Positions 1 to 8,085 of a stretch of 24,809 nucleotides of DNA are shown here, piece by piece; position 1 is the stretch's first letter; every line of letters begins with the position of its first letter. The position numbers and the translations under genes are program-made. Source of the DNA: Bacteroidales bacterium. GTDB lineage: Bacteria > Bacteroidota > Bacteroidia > Bacteroidales > UBA7960. Location of the stretch: assembly GCA_003557765.1 (NCBI GenBank), contig PWNO01000019.1, positions 1-24,809 on the forward strand, written 5' to 3'. The notes beneath the pieces were generated by a model that searched no databases, was not told the DNA's origin, and was given only the letters and a program-made list of their open reading frames with translations.

Positions 1-599
1 AGGGTTTTGAATTGGAAGTGGACCATGCCTACATCATGTCGCCAAAAGATCTGTGTACCATTGGCTTTATCGACAAGATCATGCGGGCTGGCGTAACGGT
101 ATTCAAAATAGAGGGACGCGGACGGGGGCCGGATTATGTTAAGACTGTCACACAGTGCTACAGGGAGGCGGTCCAGGCGGTGCATGAAAATACTTACTGT
201 CATGAAAAAATCAAGGTCTGGATGGAGCGTTTGCGCGGCGTGTTCAACCGTGGTTTCTGGGATGGCTATTACCTCGGGCGTACGATGGGCGAATGGTCGG
301 AACGTTATGGTTCACAAGCCAAGCGAAGAAAACAATATACGGGCAAGGTGACCAATTATTTTTCCAGGTTAGGAGTGGCCGAGATCACCATAGAAGCCAA
401 TGAGCTGCCCTCCAGGTCAGAGATCATGATCACCGGTCCTACTACCGGGGTGCTGGAGCTGACTCCCGATGAGGTCCATGTGGATCGCAGTCCGGTTGAA
501 ACAGCCCGCAAGGGAGAAAAATGCTCCATTAAAGTGCCAGACCTGGTAAGGCGGGGAGACAAGGTTTTTCAAATCATCACCGAGGAAGATTTTTTTTGA
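1..599 (+). CDS. Peptidase U32 family protein, C-terminal part (TrhP/YegQ-like), 5' truncated
   Basis: The frame is open to the left edge (reading from base 3), so the N-terminal half lies outside the window. The visible ~199 residues contain the conserved U32 segment SPKDLCTIGFIDKI followed by FKIEGRGRGPDYV, and a C-terminal beta-barrel-like domain (GKVTNYFSRLGVAEI ... GPTTGVLEL ... VPDLVRRGDKVF) that matches the layout of TrhP/YegQ more than RlhA. TrhP-type members are known to act in 5-hydroxyuridine formation at the tRNA wobble base using prephenate; other U32 proteins were described as collagenases. It is a cytoplasmic protein with no visible signal peptide in this part. It ends at a TGA and converges with the susE-like gene. 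Family assignment is firm; the subfamily is inferred from the C-terminal domain alone. Confidence 0.85.
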   Translation, partial: GFELEVDHAYIMSPKDLCTIGFIDKIMRAGVTVFKIEGRGRGPDYVKTVTQCYREAVQAVHENTYCHEKIKVWMERLRGVFNRGFWDGYYLGRTMGEWSERYGSQAKRRKQYTGKVTNYFSRLGVAEITIEANELPSRSEIMITGPTTGVLELTPDEVHVDRSPVETARKGEKCSIKVPDLVRRGDKVFQIITEEDFF

Positions 600-800
600 G
601 ACAGTGAGGATTATCGTGCCGGCAAGGATTGCAGCATGTATATATTGCCGGAGTTTACATGTCCACAATCAATTGCGCATGCCGTAAAAAATATGCTATC
701 TTGCAACGGACACCCCTGCCTTCAGCTAATCACAGGTGACTGGTCCCCCTGGTGGTCTCTCACCAACAAGTTATAGATCATCCGCAGCGCTCAAAAAAAA
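600..800. other. Intergenic space between the U32 gene and the susCDE terminator
   Basis: No credible coding sequence, tRNA or repeat is seen here. A 7-bp inverted repeat (CCGGCAA at 619-625 with TTGCCGG at 645-651, 19-nt loop) follows the U32 stop. It lacks a T tract, so a terminator role is doubtful. Confidence 0.4.
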
Positions 801-833
801 AGAAGGGCAGGTTTTTTTAAGACCAGCCCTTCT
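801..833 (-). terminator. Rho-independent terminator of the susCDE operon
   Basis: Two 12-base arms (801-812 and 822-833) pair with a single A/A mismatch around a 9-nt loop. Read on the minus strand the stem is followed directly by eight T residues (complement of the A run at 793-800). It sits about 30 bp past the stop of the susE-like gene. The plus-strand side has only a short T run, so it is at best a weak terminator for the U32 gene. Confidence 0.8.
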
Positions 834-862
834 TTGGAGTAGGATAATTATCCTTGTGAGAC

Positions 863-1966
863 TTATTTCTGGTGTATCTCGTAGCGATACACAGGTCCGC
901 TCAGGTCAAGGATAACGGTGTATTCACCGGGCGTATCGATAGGGATATCGTTACCGAATCCACCATACATCAACACCCCTTCTTCAGCGTCATCATCAAT
1001 GCCAAGGTTAATACCGGCTGGCGGATCCCACGCCTGGTTGGCCCTGAACTTGAAATGGCCTTCTATCATATCCAACGTTACAGTGTAGCGCACCTTCTGG
1101 TATTCTTCCCAGTGGTCTATGTCAATTTCCATAGGTACATCGACATCCCAACCTTCTGCGGCACTTCCAATAAGTGCCCATTCGGTACGCATGTTTTCAT
1201 GCGTCATTTCGTTAAGGTCGACATTGATCTTATACACACCAGGTTCTTCCACTTCGATGTTGGCTCCATCAGGCTGGAGTGTGCCATCGGCATCGTCATC
1301 ACCCCAGTTTTCATCCCAGCTGCCCATGGCAAACTTATATTCTGTGTTTGGCTCTTCAAAGAAGAGGTATCCTTCGTACAAATCATCCCGTTCGGGTGAG
1401 TAGACCACGGTTTGCATGTTGGCCGGATCCCATCCCTGGTAGCTTCCGGGCACATTGAGGATAGCAGGATCCAGGTCCAGTTCAAATGCTGTTACGCTGA
1501 TCGCTACAGGTTCGGAATAGAGCCAGGTGTCGTTATTGTCCCTGGTCAGGAATGCGAAAATACGAAATGCGATCTCCAGTGTTTGTTGGTCTTCGGCTTC
1601 ATAACGGCTAACCAACCTGGTGTTCAGGCCGGCCACGGTAAACTCATGATAGTTGTCGCGTGTATCCGCGATGTCAATAATTTCACCGGGATCTTCAAAG
1701 TTGTTTTCGGCGAGGTCCATCTGGACCAGGTATCTGGTATCGGGAAGCCCATCTGCCGGATAGTTGGCATGATCCCATTCGAGGGTGAATGCAATCTCCT
1801 CCATCTCATCTTCAAGGAGGGTAAAGGTATCACCACCCGCTGGGTTTACAATGGCCGGAGCCACTGCATTATCCATGTTCAGATGAAGATCTTTATCATC
1901 CTCGCACGACTGAAGCAGGCTGATCCCAAAAAACAAGGCGAGAATTACAGCTGTTTTTTTCATCAT
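863..1966 (-). CDS. SusE/SusF-like outer-membrane glycan-binding lipoprotein
   Basis: A 367-residue lipoprotein. It starts with a lipoprotein signal peptide ending in LLQSC (Cys21), followed by the acidic stretch EDDKD, which fits surface export of Bacteroidota lipoproteins. Residues ~30-160 resemble the SusE N-terminal domain. After about residue 180 come two SusE/SusF-type carbohydrate-binding segments: the first opens with NVPGSYQGWDPAN, the second with WALIGSAAEGWDV. Both are rich in Trp and acidic residues and end with an edge strand (GEYTVILDLSGPVYRYEI). In the Bacteroides Sus system SusE and SusF hold starch at the cell surface beside SusC/SusD and lack enzymatic activity. It is the last gene of the susC-susD-susE run, 57 bp after susD, and is followed by a terminator. 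The starch-type ligand is inferred from family and neighbours; the sequence does not prove which glycan is bound. Confidence 0.87.
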   Translation of the reverse strand: MMKKTAVILALFFGISLLQSCEDDKDLHLNMDNAVAPAIVNPAGGDTFTLLEDEMEEIAFTLEWDHANYPADGLPDTRYLVQMDLAENNFEDPGEIIDIADTRDNYHEFTVAGLNTRLVSRYEAEDQQTLEIAFRIFAFLTRDNNDTWLYSEPVAISVTAFELDLDPAILNVPGSYQGWDPANMQTVVYSPERDDLYEGYLFFEEPNTEYKFAMGSWDENWGDDDADGTLQPDGANIEVEEPGVYKINVDLNEMTHENMRTEWALIGSAAEGWDVDVPMEIDIDHWEEYQKVRYTVTLDMIEGHFKFRANQAWDPPAGINLGIDDDAEEGVLMYGGFGNDIPIDTPGEYTVILDLSGPVYRYEIHQK

Positions 1967-1983
1967 ATATCATTTTTTTTGAG

Positions 1984-2008
1984 GCATGGGGTACAAAAGT
2001 CCCCATAC
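1984..2008 (-). promoter_or_regulatory. Stem-loop in the susD-susE intergenic gap
   Basis: In the minus-strand transcript a 9-bp stem (GGUAUGGGG with CCCCAUGCC, one G-U pair) closes a 7-nt loop between the susD stop and the susE start. No U run follows (an A-rich stretch leads to the susE ATG), so it is not a standard terminator. It could protect susCD mRNA ends or set the susE level. Confidence 0.5.
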
Positions 2009-2023
2009 CTGTTTGTTTGCAAA

Positions 2024-3604
2024 TTAATTATAGCCGGGGTTTTGAACCAGGTTGGGATTGGCAGTCACATCGGCATCAGGCAGGGGGAAGAGGTTAAAGT
2101 GTGCAGCAGTTCCCAATCCGCCTTGCGATTCACCTTTCCACGACCAGACATACTGATCTCCTGCAAACTTGTTAAACCGGCGCAGGTCAGTCCTTCTGTG
2201 GCCTTCCCAGTACAGCTCTCTTCCGCGCTCGTCAATAATAAAGTCCAGTGTCAGGGCACCGCTGGTGATATTTCCGGAGTCATCGCCCCAGGCGCGTTCC
2301 CTGATTGCATTGACGAATTCGAGTGCCTGGCTTTCACTGCCACCACCACCTCTGAGCACTGCTTCTGCATACATCAGGTAGGCATCAGCCAGTCGGAACA
2401 CAGGAAAGTCAGTGTCTGCAAACTCCAGGTTGGAACCCGGGTTACCCTGCCTGTCCAGGTTGGTGAACTTCGTGACAGCATAGCCGTTCTGGAAGTCACC
2501 CAGGTTATCGATTTCACGGTTCTGACCATCTGTGAAGAACAATGCCCTTGGATCATCTTCATCGAACAGCTCCACAAACTGTGGGGTGGTCCGAAGTCCG
2601 CCCCAGCCATCATCTACACCTTGACTGGCGGTGCTCATGTCACCACCGATGGAGGCTTTGATAATGAAAGTGGTGCCACCGTAAGTCTGCGTCTGAATGC
2701 CGTGGTAGGGCACCGTCATGATAATCTCATTGTCGGCAAGGTAGTTGTCGGCCATAAACAAATGCTGGTATTCGTCTTCCAGGCTGTAACCAGCTCCAAA
2801 AAGCTCTTCCAGGTAAGTTATGGCATCTCCATAGCGTGCCTGTCCGGTATACACTTCTGCATTCATATACAATTTAGCCAGCAACATCCAGGCAGCACCC
2901 CTGTCCACACGGCCATAATCACTTGTACGCGCTTCCTTCATCAAGGGAATGATCTCCAGCAATTCGGATTCAATGTATTCAAACAGTTCGTTTTCCGTAG
3001 CTTGTTCGGGCAGGAATGCACCGATGGGGTCTTCTTCGGTTACAAAGGGCACATTGCCAAAGAGGTCCAGTGCATGCCAATAGCTGAGCGCCCTCAGGAA
3101 GCGAGCCTCGGCCCGGAAAAATTCGACATCTTCGCGAAGTGCACCTGTTACACCACGATCATTTAGCCTGGAATCAGTAGTTTGACGGATGTATTCATTG
3201 GCCAGGGCTATCTGATAATAGATACGATAGTACATGGCCTGTATGAATATGTCACTGGGTGTCCAGCTTTGATACACAAGGTCACGAATGGTTTCATCAT
3301 CCCATCCGATAACCGCTTCATCGGTGGTAATCACCTGGTGGTAAAAGTGCCCACGCAGGTATTGTCCAAAGCCTTCATCAATACCAGAGATATCAGCCAT
3401 TCCGGCTGGTCCTTGCTGACCTGATACGGCCAGTCCGGCATAGAGCTTAGCCAGAATCTGGCTATAGGACTCGGGGTTTTCAAAAATTTCTGCAGCCGTA
3501 ATCTCGGTATCATCCAACGGTACCGTATCCAGGTCATCCATACAGGATGAAAACAGGAAAAGGAAAGCTGCAGTTATGACGCTTAAAAATGTTATCTTTT
3601 TCAT
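2024..3604 (-). CDS. SusD/RagB-family glycan-binding outer-membrane lipoprotein
   Basis: A 526-residue protein, normal length for SusD. The signal peptide ends FLFSSC (Cys21), followed by MDDLD, marking a surface lipoprotein. The N-terminal half has the helical TPR-like pattern of the family (SEIFENPESYSQILAKLYAGL type start, RAEARFLRALSYWHALDLFGNVPFV). The C-terminal part carries classic SusD signatures: LADAYLMYAEA, ALEFVNAIRERA, IIDERGRELYWEGHRRTDLRRF, and the terminal NPNLVQNPGYN. SusD forms the lid over the SusC barrel and captures oligosaccharides for import. The gene lies between the susC-like and susE-like genes on the same strand, 141 bp after susC and 57 bp before susE. Family call is secure. 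Ligand preference (alpha-glucan) is inferred from the GH13 and GH31 genes nearby. Confidence 0.95.
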   Translation of the reverse strand: MKKITFLSVITAAFLFLFSSCMDDLDTVPLDDTEITAAEIFENPESYSQILAKLYAGLAVSGQQGPAGMADISGIDEGFGQYLRGHFYHQVITTDEAVIGWDDETIRDLVYQSWTPSDIFIQAMYYRIYYQIALANEYIRQTTDSRLNDRGVTGALREDVEFFRAEARFLRALSYWHALDLFGNVPFVTEEDPIGAFLPEQATENELFEYIESELLEIIPLMKEARTSDYGRVDRGAAWMLLAKLYMNAEVYTGQARYGDAITYLEELFGAGYSLEDEYQHLFMADNYLADNEIIMTVPYHGIQTQTYGGTTFIIKASIGGDMSTASQGVDDGWGGLRTTPQFVELFDEDDPRALFFTDGQNREIDNLGDFQNGYAVTKFTNLDRQGNPGSNLEFADTDFPVFRLADAYLMYAEAVLRGGGGSESQALEFVNAIRERAWGDDSGNITSGALTLDFIIDERGRELYWEGHRRTDLRRFNKFAGDQYVWSWKGESQGGLGTAAHFNLFPLPDADVTANPNLVQNPGYN

Positions 3605-3654
3605 GGGTTAATCTTTTTTTATTTCGGTCATATGAATCGAACACATTGCGAACC

Positions 3655-3674
3655 CGGCGGGGTCAAACCCGCCG
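3655..3674 (-). promoter_or_regulatory. GC-rich stem-loop in the susC-susD intergenic gap
   Basis: A perfect 7-bp GC-only stem (CGGCGGG and CCCGCCG) around a 6-nt loop lies in the middle of the 141-bp gap between the susC stop and the susD start. There is no T tract on the minus-strand 3' side, so it is more likely an mRNA processing or stability element or an attenuator than a terminator. The role is inferred; only the inverted repeat is seen. Confidence 0.5.
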
Positions 3675-3745
3675 CGACATCATCATGCTTCTGTCTGCCA
3701 ATTCGCTGACATGGCTCGTTTCATAATGCTTTCATTTATCGGTTA

Positions 3746-6715
3746 TTAAAACTGCAGGTTAACATTCAGTGCAAACACCCGCGGCCTGGGGTAGATGTTG
3801 TTGTCGATGCCATTGGCGACCTCGGGATCCAGTCCATCATATTCGGTGATGATGAATGGATTTTGTACCGTGGCAGAAAGGGTCATGTTGGCACCGATTC
3901 CAGCTACATCGTAAAAATTACGCCCCAGTGTTATATAGTCCATCTTAAAGAAGGCGCCGTTTTGCACATAGAAATCAGAAAAATACTGGGCTCCGTTGAA
4001 CATCACATCGAGTGCGTCGCTTGTAACGTTTGCCAGGTAAGGTCCTTTCGGGCGGTGCAGCCTGCTCAACTCTCCATTCATGGAGCTCACGTTGTTATAC
4101 ACGTAATTGTTGAAATGTGCCCGGCCTGCAAAAGACAAGTACCAGTCATCGTAGATGAACTCCGAAGAAATACCAAGGTAATAATCTGGCATGGGGCTCT
4201 TATAATGCCTCAATCCATCTTCATGGTAGATGCCTTCTATAGGGTTGCCGTCATTGTCGTAAAACTGCCGAAATACGTAAAACGAGCTAGGTGTATGGCC
4301 CACACTGTGCACTTGAATGGTGTTACCCACACCCCCGGAAATGCCTCCATGAACGATACCGAGGTAGGTGGGGTCATCAACGGCAGTAAGCTGGGTAATT
4401 TCCCTTTCATTGTATGTGGCATTGAACCCAAGCTCCCAGCGGAAATTATCCCTGACAACCGGACGGGTAAAGAGATTAAGTTCTACCCCACGGTTTTCCA
4501 TACTTCCGATATTGGTCACAATAAAGTTCGTCAGGTTTGTTCCGGCAGGAATGGGTATTTCGTTGATCAGGTCGTCTGTTTCACGAAGATACACGTCAAT
4601 CGACCCGTAATACCTGTCCTCAAAGAGGGCAAAATCCAATCCTACATTATAGGTGGTGGTCTCTTCCCACTTGATGTTTTCATCATAGCCTTCCGGGCGC
4701 CAGGTGCGGATGAAATTGCCGGGGCCAAAAGGATAGTAAGCGCCTTCGCGGCTTCGCGTGTAGCGGGCAAGGTAGGGGTAGAAGTCGCCGGAGATGTTTT
4801 GCTGACCGGTAACACCCCAACCCAGACGCAACCTGAGCTCATTAAAAGCAGGCAGGTTGTCCATGATGAATTCTTCCTGATCCATTCGCCATGCAAATGC
4901 AGCTGAAGGGAATACGCCTGAACGTGTGTCGGGAGAGAACCTCGACGTATGGTCGTTACGGAGCGTAAAGGTGAAGATGTAACGATCCATCAGGTAATAG
5001 TTGGTACGTCCGAAGAAAGAGATCAGGTAATGTTCCTGTTCATATTCCACATCTTCAAACACCCTGAAATCGGTTCCGGCAATGTTGCCTTCAATGTTGG
5101 TTACATAAGATGAGCCTTTCTGCCAGAAGCGCTGCCATGAATAACCACCCATGATGTCGAAACGGCTGTTGAGCGAAGGAATATCCGTTGCATAATTAAG
5201 ATAGAAATCAATCAGGCTGTTTGATCTTTCCTGGTCATATATGCCGTACGAACCTCCTGAAACGTAGGCCCATGGAGCATAATCCGGAGTAAAGTTGGTT
5301 CCTTCAGACTTGGAGTAATCATAGGCAATATTGAGGTTGGCTCTCAACTCAGGCAGCCAGTGCAGCCTGTAATCCAACTGGGTGTTACCGATGATGCTGT
5401 TCACCGTCGACTCATTGTTGGTCAGGTCGAGCAAGGCCACAGGGTTCATGGTAGCCACACCTTTGGGGATGCCATCATCCTCCCAGGTAAAATAGCCACC
5501 AAATTTTTCATGATCTTCACTCATGACGGGCTGTGTAGGGTCAAACATTACAGCAGCACCAATCGCCCCTTCATTGGCAAACTGGTTTTCGATGTTCACG
5601 CCCCTTAACCTGAAGTCCACCTTTAGATGGTCATCGAGAAACATGGGGTTGAGGTTCATGGACATGGATGCACGCTGTATGTGGTCTCTTTTAAGCACAC
5701 CTTCTTCATCCTTAAATCCGATGGACACGCGATAAGGAATGTCGCGGTAAGCTCCGGAAGCACTGAAGCTATGGTCATGAGCGATGGCGTCCTGGAAAAT
5801 CTCACTTTGCCAGTCGGTGTTGGCATTACCAATCATACCCAGGATCCCTTCGCGGCCGGCGTAACGTTCTTCCAGGATGCTGCGGTATTCATCGGCACCA
5901 AGCACATCAACGGTACGGATATTTGAAGACAGCGAGAAACTGCCGGTATACTGCAATTGCAGTGGTCTGTCACGCTCGCCTTGCTTGGTGGTAATGATAA
6001 TCACACCGTTTGAAGCCCTTGAACCATAGATGGCCGTGGCCGAAGCATCTTTCAGCACGGTAAAAGATTCAATGTCACTGGGGTTGATGGTGGAAAGCGG
6101 GTTCCGCAATCCGGGTACGCCTTGACTTTCGATGGGAACCCCATCGATCACGATCAGCGGATCGTTGTCCGCGCGCAGTGATGATCCTCCACGGATACGG
6201 ATTTGCTCACCGCTACCGGGCGCACCACCGGCGGAGGTGATTTGTACACCGGGCATGCGGCCACGCAGAAGTTCTCCCGGCGTGGTGATGTTACCCATGT
6301 TAAAATCGCGTTCGCCTACCGTGGCAACCGAACCTGTGGCATCTTCCCTGCGCTGAATACCGTAACCGATAATCACAAATTCTTCCAGGGTTTCCACATC
6401 CGGAGCCAACTCAAAGTCTAGCGTAATGGATTCATCGGCTCCTACGGTGATGGTTTGCACGTTTGGATCATAGCCAATAAAACTTGCCACCAGGGTAAGC
6501 TCCTCATTGGCAGGTACCTGCAAAACGTATTGTCCATCGATGTCCGTTACGGTGCCCACAGTGGTACCGCGAATCACTACGTTTGCACCGGGTAGCGTTT
6601 CGCCAGACTCAGCATCGCTAATGACCCCGGTCACTGTCCCTTGTTGCCCGTAAGCCGCGATACTGAAAAATAGCATCATCAGCAGAGGCAAAATGTTTCT
6701 GAATTGTTTTGTCAT
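3746..6715 (-). CDS. SusC/RagA-family TonB-dependent outer-membrane transporter
   Basis: A 989-residue outer-membrane importer. After a signal peptide ending near AAYGQQ comes a carboxypeptidase-regulatory-like domain (about residues 25-110: GVISDAESGETLPGANV, VGTVTDIDGQYVL), then a TonB-box-like segment FVIIGYG near residue 115. The plug domain follows, with the SusC signature VLKDASATAIYGSRASNGV, and then a long beta-barrel ending VFALNVNLQF with the terminal Phe typical of outer-membrane barrels. It imports glycan oligosaccharides using energy from TonB-ExbB-ExbD; exbD genes lie at the far right of this window, but a link is not shown. It is the first gene of susC-susD-susE and is divergent from lacI, so it is likely controlled by the operator at 6833-6846. 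The ORF is complete with no disruption seen. Confidence 0.96.
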   Translation of the reverse strand: MTKQFRNILPLLMMLFFSIAAYGQQGTVTGVISDAESGETLPGANVVIRGTTVGTVTDIDGQYVLQVPANEELTLVASFIGYDPNVQTITVGADESITLDFELAPDVETLEEFVIIGYGIQRREDATGSVATVGERDFNMGNITTPGELLRGRMPGVQITSAGGAPGSGEQIRIRGGSSLRADNDPLIVIDGVPIESQGVPGLRNPLSTINPSDIESFTVLKDASATAIYGSRASNGVIIITTKQGERDRPLQLQYTGSFSLSSNIRTVDVLGADEYRSILEERYAGREGILGMIGNANTDWQSEIFQDAIAHDHSFSASGAYRDIPYRVSIGFKDEEGVLKRDHIQRASMSMNLNPMFLDDHLKVDFRLRGVNIENQFANEGAIGAAVMFDPTQPVMSEDHEKFGGYFTWEDDGIPKGVATMNPVALLDLTNNESTVNSIIGNTQLDYRLHWLPELRANLNIAYDYSKSEGTNFTPDYAPWAYVSGGSYGIYDQERSNSLIDFYLNYATDIPSLNSRFDIMGGYSWQRFWQKGSSYVTNIEGNIAGTDFRVFEDVEYEQEHYLISFFGRTNYYLMDRYIFTFTLRNDHTSRFSPDTRSGVFPSAAFAWRMDQEEFIMDNLPAFNELRLRLGWGVTGQQNISGDFYPYLARYTRSREGAYYPFGPGNFIRTWRPEGYDENIKWEETTTYNVGLDFALFEDRYYGSIDVYLRETDDLINEIPIPAGTNLTNFIVTNIGSMENRGVELNLFTRPVVRDNFRWELGFNATYNEREITQLTAVDDPTYLGIVHGGISGGVGNTIQVHSVGHTPSSFYVFRQFYDNDGNPIEGIYHEDGLRHYKSPMPDYYLGISSEFIYDDWYLSFAGRAHFNNYVYNNVSSMNGELSRLHRPKGPYLANVTSDALDVMFNGAQYFSDFYVQNGAFFKMDYITLGRNFYDVAGIGANMTLSATVQNPFIITEYDGLDPEVANGIDNNIYPRPRVFALNVNLQF

Positions 6716-6761
6716 ATTTCAACATGTTTATAGTTAAGGATTGTGTTGTGCAGAAATCATA

Positions 6762-6769
6762 CAAAGTTA
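6762..6769 (-). promoter_or_regulatory. Putative -7 promoter element of susCDE
   Basis: Read on the minus strand this is TAACTTTG, an exact fit to the Bacteroidota -7 consensus TAnnTTTG. It lies about 47 bp ahead of the susC ATG. A good -33 TTTG is not evident at the usual spacing, which may mean dependence on an activator. Confidence 0.5.
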
Positions 6770-6832
6770 TAATATTTTTAACACTTAACATAAATTTAAC
6801 GTTGATTATCAGTTTTTTGCAACCTCTTATTC

Positions 6833-6846
6833 CGCAAACGTTTGCG
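6833..6846. promoter_or_regulatory. LacI-type operator palindrome CGCAAACGTTTGCG
   Basis: A perfect 14-bp palindrome with the central CG and GCAAACGTTTGC core typical of LacI/PurR/CcpA-family operators. It lies between susC and lacI. Its centre is about 70 bp upstream of the predicted susC -7 box and about 115 bp upstream of the lacI -7 box. A location upstream of the core promoter would fit activation, or repression by looping with the TTTGCAAA site at 6853-6860. Confidence 0.7.
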
Positions 6847-6953
6847 AAAAGGTTTGCAAAAAACAACCTATTAAATTTAACAAAAAAAACATAAAATGGT
6901 TTTAACCTGCAAAAGGCAAATATACACCATTAACTTTTAGTATCTTTAAACCA

Positions 6954-6961
6954 TAGCTTTG
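6954..6961 (+). promoter_or_regulatory. Putative -7 promoter element of lacI
   Basis: TAGCTTTG fits TAnnTTTG and lies about 70 bp before the preferred lacI ATG. The upstream -33 region (ACTTTTA near 6934) is only a weak match. Confidence 0.4.
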
Positions 6962-7029
6962 TAAATATCGCCGTTTAGAGGCTAAATAGGATATTTCGAC
7001 TTTTTGACATTTTGACCTGTTTTGAACTT

Positions 7030-8046
7030 ATGAAATCTACCAAAGCATCTATCCGTGATATTGCGGAGGCGTTGAACGTTTCCATCTCCACGGTTTCACG
7101 GGCGCTCAAAAACCATCCTGACATCAGTGATGCCACCTGCAAAAAGGTGCAGGAATATGCCCGCAAGGTGCATTATCGTCCCAATATTCTTGCTTTGGGC
7201 CTGAAACATCAGCGTTCCATGACCATCGGGGTGATTGTACCTGAGATTATGCACCACTTTTTTTCATCCATCATCAGCGGAATAGAGGACCTGGCCTATG
7301 GGGAAGGCTATCGTGTGATGATCTGTCAATCCAACGAAGACTACCTCCGTGAAGTAATTAATGTGCAAGCGCTGATGGACCACCGCGTGGATGGCATGTT
7401 GGTTTCCATAAGCAAGAGCACCCTTGACCATCAGCACTTCGTTGATCTCGTAAATCAGGGTGTTCCGCTGGTCTTTATGGATCGCGCCAGCGGAGAGCTC
7501 GATGCTGACAGGGTACTGACCAATGACTTTGAGGGTGCCCGCAGGGTAACCACACACCTTGTTAAGCGTGGCTGTCGGAAAATCCTGCATCTTGCCGGGC
7601 CGCAGCATCTTTCTGTTGGCCGGCAGCGAAAAGAAGGCTATATACAGGCACTCAGTGATCATCATCCGGAGCATCTTGAAAGCCAGATAATACGCTGTGA
7701 TACCCCTGCAAAGGTCAGGAGCCGGGAAACAAAGATTCTTGCTGCTGCCCAAAACATTGATGGCATCTTTTGTGTTAATGATTTTACCGCCGTGGCGGTG
7801 ATGAAATTGTTGCAGGACCATGGTTATTCCATACCTGGAGACATTGCTGTAACCGGCTTTGGGGATGATCCACTGGCATCAGTCGTGCGTCCGACATTAA
7901 CGACCGTAGAGCAACGTGGCTATGAAATGGGCAAAGCTGCTGCCAGAATACTCATCAGCCGCCTTACCAATAAAGTGCCCCTGGAGGAGTATACACCCCA
8001 GGAGAAGGTGTTTCCAGCCTTTCTGAAGGTGCGTGAATCAAGCTGA
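7030..8046 (+). CDS. LacI/GalR-family transcriptional regulator
   Basis: A 338-residue DNA-binding regulator. The N-terminal helix-turn-helix is textbook LacI (IRDIAEALNVSISTVSRALK then YRPN and ALGLK hinge), followed by a periplasmic-binding-protein-like sugar-sensing domain (MTIGVIVPEIMHHFFSSIISGIE to the C-terminus, with GVPLVFMDR, GIFCVNDFTAVAVM and GDIAVTGFGDDPLA). The ATG at 7030 (protein start MKSTKAS) is chosen because a TTG six codons upstream adds residues not expected ahead of the domain. It is divergent from susC and converges with the GH13 gene, so it is the natural regulator of this sugar locus. The palindrome at 6833-6846 is its probable target. The inducer is unknown; a maltose-type sugar is a guess from the enzyme set. 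Confidence 0.93.
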   Translation: MKSTKASIRDIAEALNVSISTVSRALKNHPDISDATCKKVQEYARKVHYRPNILALGLKHQRSMTIGVIVPEIMHHFFSSIISGIEDLAYGEGYRVMICQSNEDYLREVINVQALMDHRVDGMLVSISKSTLDHQHFVDLVNQGVPLVFMDRASGELDADRVLTNDFEGARRVTTHLVKRGCRKILHLAGPQHLSVGRQRKEGYIQALSDHHPEHLESQIIRCDTPAKVRSRETKILAAAQNIDGIFCVNDFTAVAVMKLLQDHGYSIPGDIAVTGFGDDPLASVVRPTLTTVEQRGYEMGKAAARILISRLTNKVPLEEYTPQEKVFPAFLKVRESS

Positions 8047-8085
8047 TCACCGGTACTGAAAACCAGATTCTTTGATCCAAGGCCG

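Larger units (their letters stand above)
6716..7029. promoter_or_regulatory. Divergent control region between susC and lacI
   Basis: This 314-bp gap is AT-rich and holds no credible gene. It contains a -7-like box for susC on the minus strand (6762-6769), a -7-like box for lacI on the plus strand (6954-6961), a perfect 14-bp palindrome at 6833-6846 and an 8-bp palindrome TTTGCAAA at 6853-6860. The arrangement fits shared control of both divergent genes by the LacI-family protein. Confidence 0.65.

Noticed and set aside
1412..3166. Long open frame (584 codons) on the plus strand
   Set aside because: It is antisense to the susE-like and susD genes, has no recognisable domain, and spans their intergenic gap; the minus-strand genes carry clear family signatures.
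3863..4906. Plus-strand open frame of 347 codons inside susC
   Set aside because: Antisense to the SusC barrel region; no domain, no promoter or neighbour support.
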